Below, piece after piece: positions 14,183-26,834 of a DNA stretch of 64,000 nucleotides. A program made the translations under genes and the position numbers. The stretch is from the NCBI GenBank assembly GCA_027574665.1, contig CM050657.1, forward strand, positions 14,706,404 to 14,770,403, written 5' to 3'. The DNA comes from Rhynochetos jubatus. Lineage: Eukaryota > Chordata > Aves > Eurypygiformes > Rhynochetidae. The notes beneath the pieces were generated by a model. That model had not been told where the DNA came from, made no database searches, and saw only the letters and a program-made list of their open reading frames with translations. How positions within the stretch are numbered: the stretch's first letter is position 1; each line of letters begins with the position of its first letter.

Positions 14183-14262
14183 GAAAGAATGCATTTTCAC
14201 CATCGACCCCTCAACTGCCAAAGATCTTGATGATGCCTTGTCCTGTAAACAACTCCCTGACG
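14183..14262 (+). CDS. DIS3L2: DIS3L2 exon: RNB-domain catalytic Asp cluster
   Basis: This 80-nt exon of the 3'-5' exoribonuclease DIS3L2 begins at the third base of a codon after the acceptor ttggatAG and ends at the first base of a codon before the donor GTATGA. It encodes [20 protein letters not shown] followed by CKQLPD. The Asp residues at codons 14205, 14223, 14229 and 14232 match the RNase II/RNB motif (DxxxxxDxDD) that coordinates catalytic Mg2+. All four are present, so the active site looks intact. The SCK/LPD context and the wording [10 protein letters not shown] distinguish DIS3L2 from DIS3 (DPPGCTDIDD) and DIS3L. In the family, DIS3L2 acts in the cytoplasm outside the exosome and degrades uridylated RNAs such as pre-let-7. 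The exon joins in phase with 31116-31228, completing a Gly codon. Confidence 0.96.
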
Positions 14263-16190
14263 GTATGAGATATATTTTACAAGAAAACTTCTCAGTGTTT
14301 ATATTCAGCCGCTGACACATTCGTATACGTAATTTGTCATGAAGTATTCTTTACCAAGTAGAGTAATAAACTAGTCTTTCTCTTGTTTTAATTGCCTGTT
14401 TTCAGAAATCTTAGAGCAGATATCTTCAAGCTGCACTCTGAAGTAGTCTTGGTGTCAGGAAATGCAGGACTGTAGTGTTTTGCATAATCAGAGCTGTAAT
14501 TTGATTTGGGCTGTCTCCCGGCATTACGGAGTTACAGCTGAACAGCTAATATGCCACTCCTGCAGACCGAAGTCTGGTGAAACTTTGACCTTGAGCACGC
14601 AGTCCCTGGATGAAGGAATTCAGTTTTTTGAAGGTCACTGCCTGAATCGCTTTTCGGTGTTTATGGGATGCTGGGAATTGTCAAATGAGCAGAGTGTGCC
14701 TTCTAAGTTGTGTTATTCTTCTCATTGCCCTTTAAGCTTTTTGTTCTGCCTTATTTGTACTTCTGCTATGCTGTAAGCCAGTAGAACAGAAAGTAAAGCT
14801 CCAGAAGCCAAATCTTGATGATTCTGACTTAAGGAACTTCCCTGTTGTAAGCTTGCTTTGCCATCCAAGTTCTGCTCGTTTAGTTTGATGAGATCCAGTA
14901 ACAGGCTTAGTTAGAAATATTGCAAGATTTGATTAGCCCAACCACCTCTAAAAAGAAGATAAAGTGGAGGGGGTTTTTGTGTCTGTGTGTTTAGTTTTTC
15001 TTGCTTCACAGTATGATGATATCAAAGACCTCATTGCCTGTTTTTTGGGTTGATTTCATTCATGCAGTGTAGCCAATGAATTGTCATGTCATTTAGACCC
15101 AGGTACAGAATAGTATTACAGGGCTATAAAACTGATAAAAAAATCAGAGATGAAAGAAATTTTGAGGCAAATAAATTATTTCTAATTATACTGTACAATA
15201 GCAGTTTTCAAGCAAGCTTAAGGAGAAATTGCTGTTCTGTTTCACAGAAAATTTGAAGAGTTTTCTTGAGAGGCCCTAAACTGAACTCTCTTCTTTCTCT
15301 TTCCACTTTGTCATCTGAATTATCTGAAGATTTATGACAGTTTTACGATCCCACAGCCCCTCAGATCTGAGGTGTTGACACTGGCTTCTGAGCTTCTACT
15401 AATCACATATGCGTGGGTTTTAGATGTGCAGGAAACTGTTCACTGAGCTGGTTTGCGTTGCGTACTTCTGCGGTTTTCTCTCCTCCATAAGCCATTTGGA
15501 GAAAGTCTTCAAGGAAAATATCTGTTTGAACAAGAATTCTTCTTTCCCAGAAAGTCTGCAAAGCTATTGCAGGGCTGTCACTCATACCTGAGTCTTCTTG
15601 CTCTACCTGCAGACTGGGGGCATGTGGCTGCACTCTGAAGTGTGCCTCGTCTCTCTGACCTCGACTGCAGAAAGTGTTAAACGAGGCCTCTCGCTGCAGT
15701 CTACAAGGAAGGAAATGTGCCAGTACAGGAGGGTGCTCTCTACCCTGCCAAGAGGGTTCTAGGTGTTACTGGGCTGTTACTTGATTGTGGGAGCTCTGCA
15801 GCCTGACAGCTACAAATCCCCTTGTGCTGCAGAGGTGGGTGGCTGCCATGCTGCCCCTGTGCTCTGATCAAACCTCTTTGATCAAGTCCTTCTCTTGAAA
15901 TCAAAATGAGAAAATAGAATCATTTTTTTTAAGTTGCCTTCTGAGTGGGCTTCATTCGTGTGCTTTTCCAGTCTTCCCTGCTTTGTTGCTTTTTGTTCTC
16001 CTGGAGAGCCTTTTTTTGCCTCTTGGAGCCTCCAGATTAAGGTTTTCCCTGCCCTTCCCTGGTCTTCTGTGAAGGCTAAGGAATATGTGAATGGATCATG
16101 TCAAAGCCATCCATCTCTGTGGATTCATTAGTTTTTTGGCCCATTGAGAGCCTTACTCAGGGATTTTCAGCCTGTGGTCCACTGACTGCT

Positions 16191-16482
16191 ATAGAGTCAC
16201 AGAATCACAGACTGGTTTGGGTTGGAAGGGACCTTAAAGATCATCCAGTTCCAACCCCCCTGCATGGTCAGGGACACACCCCACTAGACCAGGTTGCTCA
16301 AAGCCTCATCCAGCCTGGCCCTGAATACTTCCAGGGATGGGGCATCCACAGCTTCTCTGGGCAACCTGTTCCAGTGCCTCCCCACCCTCTCCGGGAAGAA
16401 TTTCTTCTTGATGTCCAATCTAAATCTCCCCGCTTTCAATTTAAACCCATTACCCCTTGTCCTGTCACTACAGACCCTATAG
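16191..16482 (-). mobile_element. CR1 LINE 3' fragment (5'-truncated)
   Basis: The plus strand opens with tagagtcacagaatcacaga, the reverse complement of the CR1 terminal repeat, then ggttggaagggacc and the same tagaccaggttgctcaaagc, ggatggggcatccacag and ccgctttcaatttaaaccc blocks as the copy at 806-1130. Its 3' end is therefore at about 16191 and its truncated 5' end near 16482, after the conserved ctgtcactacag. It is low in divergence, indicating a relatively young CR1 subfamily, and it is non-coding. Confidence 0.93.
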
Positions 16483-16877
16483 CATACGTAGGTAACTATT
16501 ATAGCCCCCTGAAACGTGAATGGCAAAAGCAGGGGTATAAATCCATCAGCATATGTGAAATTTTTTAAGATATCTGTACTTGGACTTAAAATTCTTCAGG
16601 AATTTGCAAATTTAGAAGGGTCCAAAACCAGTGCTGAGAGTCCATTGGGTTCACTTGCTTGCAAAGCCATGGCCATTCTCAACTCTTCTGTGTTAAAAAG
16701 AACCCTTATGAGAACCTCAATCTTGCGCTTAATAAAGCCTCTTGATCTATTTTGGAGGTACACCGAGGATTTCTGGCTTTAAAATTTGCTATGCTAGCTG
16801 CAGTTATTATGACAAAGAGTTGTTTTAGAGGTTAAGAGCTTATCCAGGGCTGGCAAGGCTGCATCTCTCATGAGGGC

Positions 16878-16906
16878 AAAGTTGTGTTAAGAGTTAACAC
16901 AACTTT
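16878..16906. repeat. Perfect inverted repeat, 13-bp arms, 3-nt loop
   Basis: Left arm AAAGTTGTGTTAA (16878-16890), loop GAG (16891-16893), right arm TTAACACAACTTT (16894-16906). The arms are exactly complementary. No coding sequence or repeat family is recognised around it, and its function is unknown. Confidence 0.9.
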
Positions 16907-16980
16907 TATTCCAAATGTAAACGTGGTTACATGAAATTATTATTTTTTCCATCTTTTTTGCCCATATGTAAAACATTTAC

Positions 16981-17015
16981 CCAAAAAAAACCCCAACCGC
17001 CAAAAAAACCCCAAC
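16981..17015 (+). repeat. Short imperfect tandem duplication, A/C-rich
   Basis: Two near-identical units: CCAAAAAAAACCCCAAC (16981-16997) and CCAAAAAAACCCCAAC (17000-17015), differing by one A in the A-run. The pattern is consistent with replication slippage or with the remnant of an A-rich retroposon tail. Confidence 0.75.
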
Positions 17016-20000
17016 ACGAGCAAACCGCATATCTGGCATCCTCATCGTGTCAGGAGATCTCCAAAAGTTGACGGAGAATGCAGAACCCAATTCAGAAAAC
17101 GTCTCTCCTGGTGCCTAGCACCCGTAATACCGACAAGAAGAAAGAAATCGCTCATTGCCCACATTACTTCTGTCAGACAGCTAAATCAGAAGAATGAAAT
17201 TCTTTGTCCTCAAGCATTCATTGCGAATTTATTCAAGACTGAGGCATTTTCTTTGACTTGCAGGATCTTGGTCAACAAGCAGAGAGATAAGGGACTGGGT
17301 TTGCGCCTTTCCTTAGTTTTCAAACATCCAGTCACTGGATGGAGGACTCGCCCGTGCTCCCTACTCAGTGTAAAGATGGAAAGGGATTTTTTTGCAGAAG
17401 TAATCCACAAATCTGTCATGAAGAACTACACGGTAGCGGAGTGTCGCTAGCGAAGGAAGCATGGGATGGTTGTGGGAATAGCTCTATTTTTAATGGAACT
17501 GGCATTAGGATATTGCAGCAGTTGGAAACTTGTCAGGGATATATGTCTTAAGTGGGCCAGTCTGGTTTTGAGAGGATTTTATATTGGCGTCTGCTTTTGA
17601 TTAACAGTCGTGCTCCTCGTTATTGTTTAATGATAGCAGTAGGGAGGTGAGCTTGCTGTTCGCATTCGTGAGTGTATATTTTAAGAGATCTGTGCCAATA
17701 AAGGAAAGTAGGGTTATTTATGTAACAGCTTCAAAAGTATGAACGAACTGTACTTCATTTAGATGACTCAGCATAATCTTGGAGCAAAAGATGAATCTGG
17801 ACTGCACCTACTTTCTGCAGCTTTGTAGAGTTGTTTCAGGGCAGCTTGAGGTTTTAGGCAAGTTCATTTAAGTCAATACTCTTCCATGATCCTTTGTGCA
17901 CGTCTCCCAGCGAGTTACTGCAGCCAGGAGCATACACCAGGGACGTTCTCCGTTCCTATGGATGTCGCAGAGTGTTCACAGAAAACAACCGAGCCGCTTT
18001 CAAGCCTGAATGTTTTCACCCAGGGTGCAGACGTTTAAAAATTTATTCTGATCTCATCATGTAAGAGCACGCCAGGTGACCTGCGTGTCCCACTGGAGCC
18101 AAGCAAGCTTCCCACACTCGCCAAACGTCTTCTGGGAATCATCGACAACCGGTGTTTGTGTTTCTGGTAGCATACACAGCTGATGCAGTTGTGTTCGAGG
18201 GCTGATTACTGGTAGGGACAGAGATGAAATCTGACAAATTTCAAGGCAGCCGATTCCATCTAGTGAAATGTCAGACTGTGACACGGAGGAGGCAGCACAG
18301 TGATTGGGGTGCGTTTCTGGGGACTTGTCTTACCTGTGTGCAGGTCTTCTAATGCTGATTTCAAAGCAGTGCTTTGAGCCGTACTGACAGAGCTTCTGTA
18401 CCTCTTTTTGTGCATTTATTGATGACTAGCAAGGTTCTCACTATTGTTCTTTCATTCCTGTATCCCTTTCTCAAAGTAATTCAAGTTCAAGTAATTTAAA
18501 TCTTATTCTAGGAGGAATTGTACTGCAGAATAGAAATATATTCTACAGGCTGTTTACCCTGGGTTTTATGTCCTTAGTGACATTGGTTGTCACTATATAG
18601 ATACATTCATTGAATCTTCCCAGCATTCACCTGGTGTCCTAAGCAAATGAGACTTCTGCAGTGTGCTGCTCCTTGTTTATTCCCTTCCCTTTAAATCTGT
18701 TCAACCTGTTGGTGAATTTAAATCAAGTATACCTAGGGGGAATGGGATAAAAGCCTCAAACGTGTTTCTGTGTCATGACAATGGTGGATAAGCAAAGAGA
18801 AGAGCTTCTCTTAGTGACCCAAATCTGGGAAGCGTGCGGCATGACCTTTCTCCTTAGCAGATACCAGCGAAACCACTGTGGGCTGCAGTTCTTGGAAACA
18901 GATCTCAGGGAACGAGGGCTTACATCGCTGCTCAAGGAGCCCATTTCACACATTTTGGTAAAACCACTTGCTGTTTTGCCAGATATTGGTAAACTTATCC
19001 CTGTTCTACTGCAGGCTTATGGATACGGGGGCTGGTTTTCTTAGACCTCGTGGACACCTTAGCAGGCATCCCTGGTGCGTGAGCTCCAGTGTCTTGTGCC
19101 TGGAAAACACCTGTAGAGCCCTGGTAGCCCAGAGATGTTCTCTGCCATCCCAGGTGACCAGGTGCTCCTCTTCTCCTTCCATCCTTGTTCTTTCCTGGTG
19201 TAGGTTGCAAAAATATGGGTTGGTTTAATTTGCAAAGTTGTGTGTGGTTTTATTTTGCCTCTTGAGACAGAAATATTCCCTCTTCTCTTCAGCTTTGACC
19301 CTCTGGCCACTTAAGGACTGGAGGGTGAAATTTGCTCTAGCAGCACATGGTACGGGACCTTTCAGCTAATCCATTTGGTTCCCGCAGCACAGAGTGTAGG
19401 AAGAGTTTATAATTGGAGTCACGTTGAGCTGATTTGCTTAAAATAAATACTGAAGAATGGACTAGTGTTGAATCAAAAGTTACATTATGAGATTACTATG
19501 CTTCCTTCTTTGTAAGATGTTTAAGATGAACAGTTACCAGACTCAGCTTAGAGAGAACATGACAGAAACCCCACATTGATATATGAGTCGAATGTAAAAT
19601 GACCATAAACTGCGATTTACTTAAATTTATTGCAGGAGTCAAGTATGGGAAAAATAAAGACAGCCTACAAGGAGTGGGATTGTGCGTAACATTTGGTCAG
19701 TTTTTCCTTTGGTATCGAACATAATTAGCTCGGCTCTCCTGTTACCTGCTGATTAGTCTGGTGGGTTTTTGTTCAGGATCTATGTTGTGTCACTAGGAAA
19801 GTGAAAAAGACGTATTGCGGTGATTAAAACCGGTACCTTTCCTTCCTTTCCATCAAGGGCTTGTGGCTGCAGATTCTCTGAAATATGCAAACTGCACTCA
19901 GGTCTGTGCCAGAGCCAGATCCCTGCTGTGTCCCGCAGTGTGCTCCCGTGTAATGCTGGGGGAATGCGGCGTGTACAGTGGATTTTGCCTCTTCTTTTAA

Positions 20001-23000
20001 AGTAACATGGGCTTGTCTGTGGAAGCACACATCACTTCCAATTTCCAGGTGTGGAGTTGAATGGAATCAGATGGCTGGATTGCGTCACCCTTCCTCCACC
20101 AAACATCTCTCTCAAAATCAGTGAAACAGCTTGACAGCACAGGGCACCCTCAGCTTGAGTAGAAATAGGGCAGCTTGCTTCAAAGATGGTGGTTGAAAGG
20201 GAAATAGACTGCGCCTAGCACGCAGACAAGTGCATTAAACTGGGTGTTAACGTATCGGGGTGGAGATTAAGCAAGTTTGGATTTGGTTGGAGCATTGGTT
20301 GCTGAAACATATTTTGTTAAAGCATTTCTTGCATATATTTGAAAGCGTGTGAGAAGATTGGTTAAAAGCATGGTTAAGCAAAAATGAGCAGGATTTCTCA
20401 TTGGTGCTTTGTATTTATTACACTGGATTTCTGTATCAAGTATGGATATTTCATAAAGATTCCATCCTTATCCCAAAAGCTTTACTTTTGACCATACGCA
20501 AAGAAAGCTGTAGAGGAAAAAGACACAGGATTAAAACAATATAACAGGTAGATTATCTGTCAAGGACTAATGAAGACCATGACTGCAGAACATGCAAACA
20601 GATGTGCAAATACCAGTAGAATTACTCATAAAAGGGAATTTCTTTTCCTGCGGGGAGGAGAGAAGCTGGGGTGAAGTTGCCTTCTGGATCATTTCACTTC
20701 ATAAATTCAGGACCTGGGACAATTCCCCAAAGATTTCGAGGTGCAGGATGTTGTGTCCCAGTGGATATCACTAGTAGTTGTGGATATGGACTTAAAACCA
20801 ATAGTGTCTGATTACATATTGAAGAAAAAGACCTAAGAGCCTTTAAGGAGTTGGGTAATGGGAAGAGGATGCAGAATTTCCTGCACAAAAGGCCTGGAAG
20901 CGCTTTGCCAAGGATTTCTGTTCACCTCAGAACCAGGAGGGTCTTTAGAGAAGAATTGCAAATGGTAGGTGATGACCAGCTAGAGAAAAAAGGAGTTTTC
21001 AGTAAATTTAGCAGATAAGCATCAGAAGATATGTGAGGAAGATTAACTTTAAAAGGGCACAAATAGCTAGGAATAAATTCCCACATGGTTAACTTCAGTC
21101 ATATGTTCTGCAGGCAGCAAAGAACTTACTGCTGTATATATTCTTTGTTATCAACTTTCTTAAGTGGCAGGATCCCTCAGAATCACTGGGTTATTGTTTT
21201 AACTTTTAATTTATTGCAGTGCAGGGGTTTCGGAACCCAGCTGAACAGGAAAAACATCTTCCAGTGCAATCCACTGCAGTATTTCTTGATTGTTGACTAT
21301 TATGCTAGTTACACAGAAAGAGTAAAACCAGGTGCAGATGAAAGTATTTTGGAAATCTTTCCAAAAATAAACGAAAAAATTGGATGGCTAAAAGTGAAAT
21401 CTCAGAGGCTGCCTGCTGTTCTCAAAGAAGTTGAAATGTCAAGGCTGTTCAGTGGAAGTACCTTGTACGTGTTTGGCCTAGCTCTAAATCCCAAGGTCTC
21501 TTTGAATGCCTGGGAGTGCTCACTCAGCCTTGGATTACTGTGTTCAGTAGAGATATCACAAAAGGGACTGACCTAGCAGTAGAGAGAGACTCATCCCTCC
21601 CCACTCCAAACCTTCACTTCAGGAACAGGATGACATCCAACACCCAAAATGGTTGTAATTCATCTTGAAAGCTGCTGGGTGCCACTTCCCATCCCTTTAA
21701 ATTCAAAGACTACTGATTTCCTGATAGAGTTAGCCTCTTGAATAGGTCTTGCAATAGTGACAAAAACAATTTGTGATGTGAGTACGAGAAATTGTCCGTT
21801 TAACTTCATTGTGTTGGCTGGAAACTCCGCTGTTAAGAGCCTGCTAGGCGTCTCCCTTGGTAACTTCTTCCTGCCAGCAAGGAGGGCTTCCTGAGCCAGG
21901 AGTGTGGGCTCACAGCAGCACAGTCATTGCCTCAGTATCCTGCTTGTCATCTTGTCTTGGTGAAGAGTTGAAGATCCATCTGCCAAGTGCTTGGGATCGA
22001 CTCCGAGTAGCAAAGTTTCATGTTGGGTCTAAGTCGTAAGGAATCATCTAGAGGTTCTCCCAGAGATGACTGTATAGCAAGTGCTGGCATTCAGTGGATA
22101 AATCTGATGTGTTTGAGGTTCGTAACTCTATTTTGCTCAATACATTTCAATCTTACAAAGAAATCCAATGCCACTTGTAAAACCTCTAAGTGGAACTTGC
22201 TTTTTTGGCACCTCACAATGTCTACTAGGCACTTATGCAGACACAGAGACCAGCTTACCCGTGATCCTCTGCAGTGTAAACAGGTACCAGCGAAGGAATA
22301 GGGAGAGAACCTGCGCAGGTAGGAGGTGGGACATGGGCATTGCTGCAGGAGGAACCGTTGTCTCTTATCTCAGTTTGCCGGTGTTGGACACATTTGATAC
22401 ATCAAAGAAATGGAACTTACTCGTAGTCTTACATCATTATACTGTCAGTCCCCACCTGTTCTGTGGTCTGGCCTGACTTCTGCCATTAAAATCCTTGCAC
22501 CCTGCTTTCATCTGTATTTTTGTGCTTGTATCTTGCTCAGCAGTGTGAACAAATCTTTCTGCAGCATGCTTATTCTCTTGGATATCGTTCCTAGTGTCCT
22601 TCAGTCTGCAATTAAATGTTTTATCTTGTACATGCTGTGTAAATTCTGTCCTTCTAAGTATTTAGTGGTTTTCCCTCAGGAGAATTCCTTTCTTGTGTAA
22701 GTATCCAGCTTAATGGTGCAGTGGTACCCCTTGCACAGAAGAGCTCGTTCATTCTGCTCTGGAGTTGTTGCATCGGGTTTGCGGGTAGGTTTCAGGAACT
22801 TGGGCAGTAGGTGCATTCTGGATGGCGGCATCTCCTGTCACAAGGTGATGAAGAACTGACCTGGGTTCCCTGGCAACCCCCAGGATGCTTGTGTGCCATA
22901 TTTCTCTTGGTATCGTGATACGATCTGTGAGGTCTGGAGTCACAAATTCTGATTATTCACCAGCCTAGATGTTTCCAGCTCACGGGAGCTGTAACACTAC

Positions 23001-25287
23001 CACCACGAAGATCTATTCCATGTTTCCATGGGAGGGTTGGTCTCCTGAGAGCCTGGGAATGCCTTGTGCTGACCAAGAGCCATCTCTGAGCATCCTCTTC
23101 AGAGCTGGGCAGCGTGGGGGAGCACCTTCCTTGCAGGGGCTTTTAAACGCTAACCTTAGCCAAAGTATTTGAAACAGCGCTTAACTGATTCGGCTTGTGC
23201 TGGTTTGTCTATAAAACTCGGGGCTCTGTAATGCACGACACGTGAAGTGCCACGTTGTGGAGGTGTCCTGCTTTTGTTTTGCAGTATAAAAGGTAGCTTT
23301 TAAATTCCATTAAGTGTTTTTAGGACATTGCTGAATTTATTAGCTGCTGCAGACAAAAACTGTATAAAATTCACATGGAAGACCTGCTCCCAGCACTTAA
23401 TTTACTAGTAGATAAAGTCTCCTCATAATTCTGAAAGTATTTAAAGAATTGCTGATGGCTCATGGAAAACTCTGGAAAGCATTCTGCTTAGGAAGGGCTC
23501 CTTTCCTAGCATGTTTTTCTGCTTTTCATCTTCCCTTGTCCTTCATTGCACTTAATGAACACATGAATTCTGTTTTGTGCCTAACCTGGAGCTGATCCCA
23601 AATTGGTTGGTAAAATCACAGTCATCTCTGACATTCGGTTGATGCCAGAGACAAAATGGCCAAAGGTCAGGGTAGCTGAGACCCGAGTAAAACAGTACTT
23701 TAAAAGGCACTGCAGAGCAGGTAGGAGTCATTCCAGATTTTTAGGCTGATTCATGTCCCACACTGACTTTTTAACTTAAAAAAAAAAGAAAGTGTGAAGC
23801 TTCATTTTTATTAAATGCCCTGAGTATTTCCCGGTTCTCTCAGGATCGCGGAAAGCATCACTTTCCAACATCACCATTCCTATCGGTGGTTTCTCAGATA
23901 CTTCCAGAAAGCTGGGAAGTAACAAGACTTCTGGTATGGGAAGAGTTAACGTTTGAGGATTCCTTTATTCTTATTTTTTTCTTTTCTCCTGTGATCTCCC
24001 CCTGTGTCTCACTTTGTAGTAACTGGGGCCAATCCCGGTTCTGCTAAGGATTCGGTCCATCTCACGCCTCCCCAGTTTGTGCAGTTAAATGAGGAAAGTC
24101 ACAGCTTTTATTGTCTTTACGTCAGCCCAGCTCCTGAAGGAAAGGAGGTAAATGTGATCTCTAAATGCTAAAAAATTAAAAGGTTGAAAGAAAGCAACAG
24201 TTTTAATTGTGATTTAGCAAAGCAAAAGCCCAGACCCACCCGCCCTTTTGCTGTTTCCAGTCTGATGTAGGCACTTGGAGTGGCCGTGTCGATGTGTGTG
24301 GGCTCCCTCTCTCTTTGCCCCATGGAAGTCGGGGTCTGACCTTGGCCACATCTCCAGGTGCTACAAATCCAGCAAAGAGTGACTAGGCATAGTTCAAAGA
24401 AGAGTTCAAATATCTCGAAACCTTGGTCAGGCTGTTCCTGATGGTCTCGGAGTCTCTCTGTGGCTGGTGGGTGAAGGAGGCTGTTTCTGTGGGACGTTTC
24501 TCATGCAAATCAGTGGCAGAGGGACATCTCCTAGAGGCAATGCTGGTAGTACATGGTATTTTGTGCATCATTACCCTTTAGAAGTGCTTGTTGTTTGTTT
24601 GGGCAGACAGTTTTTCCTCTTTTGAAGTTGTTGCAACATTGACTTAAATCACACTTATGCTCGGGTGGAAAGGTTGCTGCTCTGTGCCCCGGGGGCTTGT
24701 CCCGCTCTCTTGAGATACAGGATTCTGACTCCTTTTGTCAAAGTCTGCTCGTGGGGCTATGTCAAAGAAGAGACCTTTAGAGAAGGGAAAAATCTACTGC
24801 TTGCTTTAAAAAAGTTGTAATTAGTTGCATTTTGGTTGGCTAAAGGACCATCATGTGGTAGTTTAAAAAATTTGGTTTTCTGGTAAACAAGTTAATGGAT
24901 TTATGCTCAGTTGCACTGCGCTGTCACAAAGCAAAATGGCCCTAGGGCACACAAGTAGAATTTAAGCACTTTCCTTGTTATTTTAAAATAAGTAAAATAC
25001 AACAAGTCTGATTTTCTGAACAATAGTTTGGCTTCCTGCGGTGGAAAAGTAACCTCAGCTGAGAATTAAAGCCACCCACCTTTGTCTTCAGGCTCCAGAG
25101 CAGACAAGTAACTCGCTCTTTCCATGGTTCCACTTTTATTTTTGTATTAAACTCTTGTCCTCCCCTTCTCCATCTTGCTCTTTTTTATTTTCTTTCCCAC
25201 TTGCTCTCTTCTCCCACTCAGTCATTCTCTTTTCTCCTCTATCCCAAGAGGAACACTTCTGTAACACTTGAGCCATAGATGTGCATA

Positions 25288-25424
25288 CATCCCTGGCTGT
25301 CTTCAAGGCCAGGCTGGATGAGGCTCTGAGCAACCTGGTCTAGTGGAGGGTGTCCCTGCCCATGGCAGGGGGGTTGGAACCGGATGACCTTTAAGGTCCC
25401 TTCCAACCTAAACCATTCTAGGAT
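25288..25424 (+). mobile_element. CR1 LINE 3'-terminal fragment, very short
   Basis: Only the last 135 or so bases of CR1 are present: ccctggctgtcttcaaggcc, the tggatgaggctctgagcaac block, ggtctagtggagggtgtccc, then ggtcccttccaacctaaacc and a terminal attcta. Orientation is plus. It lies about 1.4 kb upstream of, and in the same orientation as, the longer CR1 at 26835-27622. They share these last 135 bases but differ at several positions, so they are separate insertions. Confidence 0.9.
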
Positions 25425-25874
25425 ACATGTGCCAAAGAGAAACAGAAATGCTTGGGCTTGGATCAGGTCCTTCACTTAAAGGCATGTGTTAAAGATCACT
25501 GGTGGCCTCTACCTACTTCCAGCAGTTTCCAGAGGTCTAAGTGCCATTTTCTGTCTCGGTGCAGCTTACATTTGGGTTGTGTCCACCCCTTTTACTATCT
25601 GCTGTCCCTTCTGTAAGTGAGACCCTCCAGTGTAGACACTGTCTTTGCCCAGTGGCCCACAATCACATATGAGAACCTCAGCCTTGATGAAGACCCATTC
25701 TCTCCTGTAGCACTCTAATAGCAACAAAATCTGCATGTAGGTTAAAGGTCTCATTTGCCTCTCTTTATGCAAGTTTTTCATACTCTTGCAAGGCGCTAAC
25801 TATTGCTTTGCAGATAAGAGCAGCAGCACAGTACCCCCAGGGCAGGGGAATGGCAAAGAGCTGTAATTATTTGC

Positions 25875-25972
25875 TGCAAGAGTTTGGTCTAGCCAGGGAA
25901 CAGCCAACTACCTTGAGCTGCTGGGAGCAAGCAGGGAGTTGGCTGTTTTCTGGCTAGAGCAAACACTTTGCA
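25875..25972 (+). ncRNA. Candidate miRNA-like hairpin (unconfirmed)
   Basis: Read as RNA on the plus strand, 25888-25909 pairs with 25937-25958 in 22 consecutive pairs, two of them G-U (25897, 25898 with 25949, 25948). After a G-G mismatch (25887/25959) the stem continues for five pairs, a mismatch (25881/25965), three pairs, a 1-nt bulge (25969) and three pairs down to 25875/25972. The loop is 27 nt (25910-25936). An upper stem of about 22 bp over a lower stem of about 11 bp is the layout of animal pri-miRNAs. A CNNC (25975-25978) follows the base of the stem. I do not recognise the arms as a known miRNA. Alternatives are an inverted-duplication relic or a small DNA-transposon (MITE) remnant. 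Host-strand orientation would allow expression from the DIS3L2 transcript. Confidence 0.35.
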
Positions 25973-26040
25973 ATCTGCTTTGAACTCTGCTGTATCTCCC
26001 TATCTGAGGGGCAGAGACAGTGTGAGAAATTGTGGCTAAT

Positions 26041-26052
26041 AAAAAAAAAAAA
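26041..26052. repeat. A12 homopolymer
   Basis: A run of twelve A residues. No retroposed gene body or target-site duplication is recognisable next to it. Confidence 0.8.
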
Positions 26053-26834
26053 TCGGTGTTAGATTTTAAGTTGACTTAACACTCTTGCTAGTGCTTGTCT
26101 TCTCTCCTGAGAATGATGGTGCTTGAAAGTGAGATGAAAATAAAGGGGAAGGGGAATTGTTTCCATGGTAGAGAAAATTATCTTCTGCTGGTTTGTCCTT
26201 GAAGAGTTGCATTTTTAAGTTGCATGGTCCTAAAATTCACATATGCTAAGGTACGAAGTGAGCTTGTTGGTCTGTCTGCATTTGTACTAGGGCTGAGGAA
26301 GGTTGCTGAGAACAGAGAGGGATTTGCTGCCAGTGTGTTCCCTTGCACACTGTTCAGATACATTCAACTCAGCTCTCTAATTCCTGGGGCAAATACTTGA
26401 TATGACTTGCTGGGTTGGCAGTTTTTATGGAGCATTTACAGTCTGAAAGGACGTTTTCCTTCTCTTCCAGCTCGTTCTTGCTAATCCTTTTTTGTTTATA
26501 ATTTTCCTCAATAAAGAGGGGAAAAAAGTTCTTTGAACTGTTTTGTCGTAGAGAATGAGATCATCAGTGAAAAAAACAAAAAGGAACAGCTTGTTCTTTG
26601 TTCTTCTGTGAGGTGCCACCAATTCCCCTTTGATTTTTAGCATCATATCAGTGTTACTCACACAAGGTTTTGGAGTGAGTTCAAACAAACAAGGTTCTCC
26701 AATCAAGGAGCCAAACCTTCTCCAAAACTGCTGCGTGCCTAGAGCAGCATTGTGCTGGGGGAGACCTGCTGTGCGTAGCTCTATCACCTGGTAAGCTTCG
26801 AGAGGGGATGCAGGCTTCTGGAGAGGTAGGCCTG

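Noticed and set aside
14052..14315. Open frame with an ATG upstream of the first exon
   Set aside because: The coding part starts only at the AG acceptor (14183). Sequence before it and after the GTATGA donor is intronic read-through.
15012..15135. Possible C/D-box snoRNA (ATGATGA near 15014)
   Set aside because: The nearest CTGA D-box candidate is too far (about 115 nt) and there is no terminal stem.
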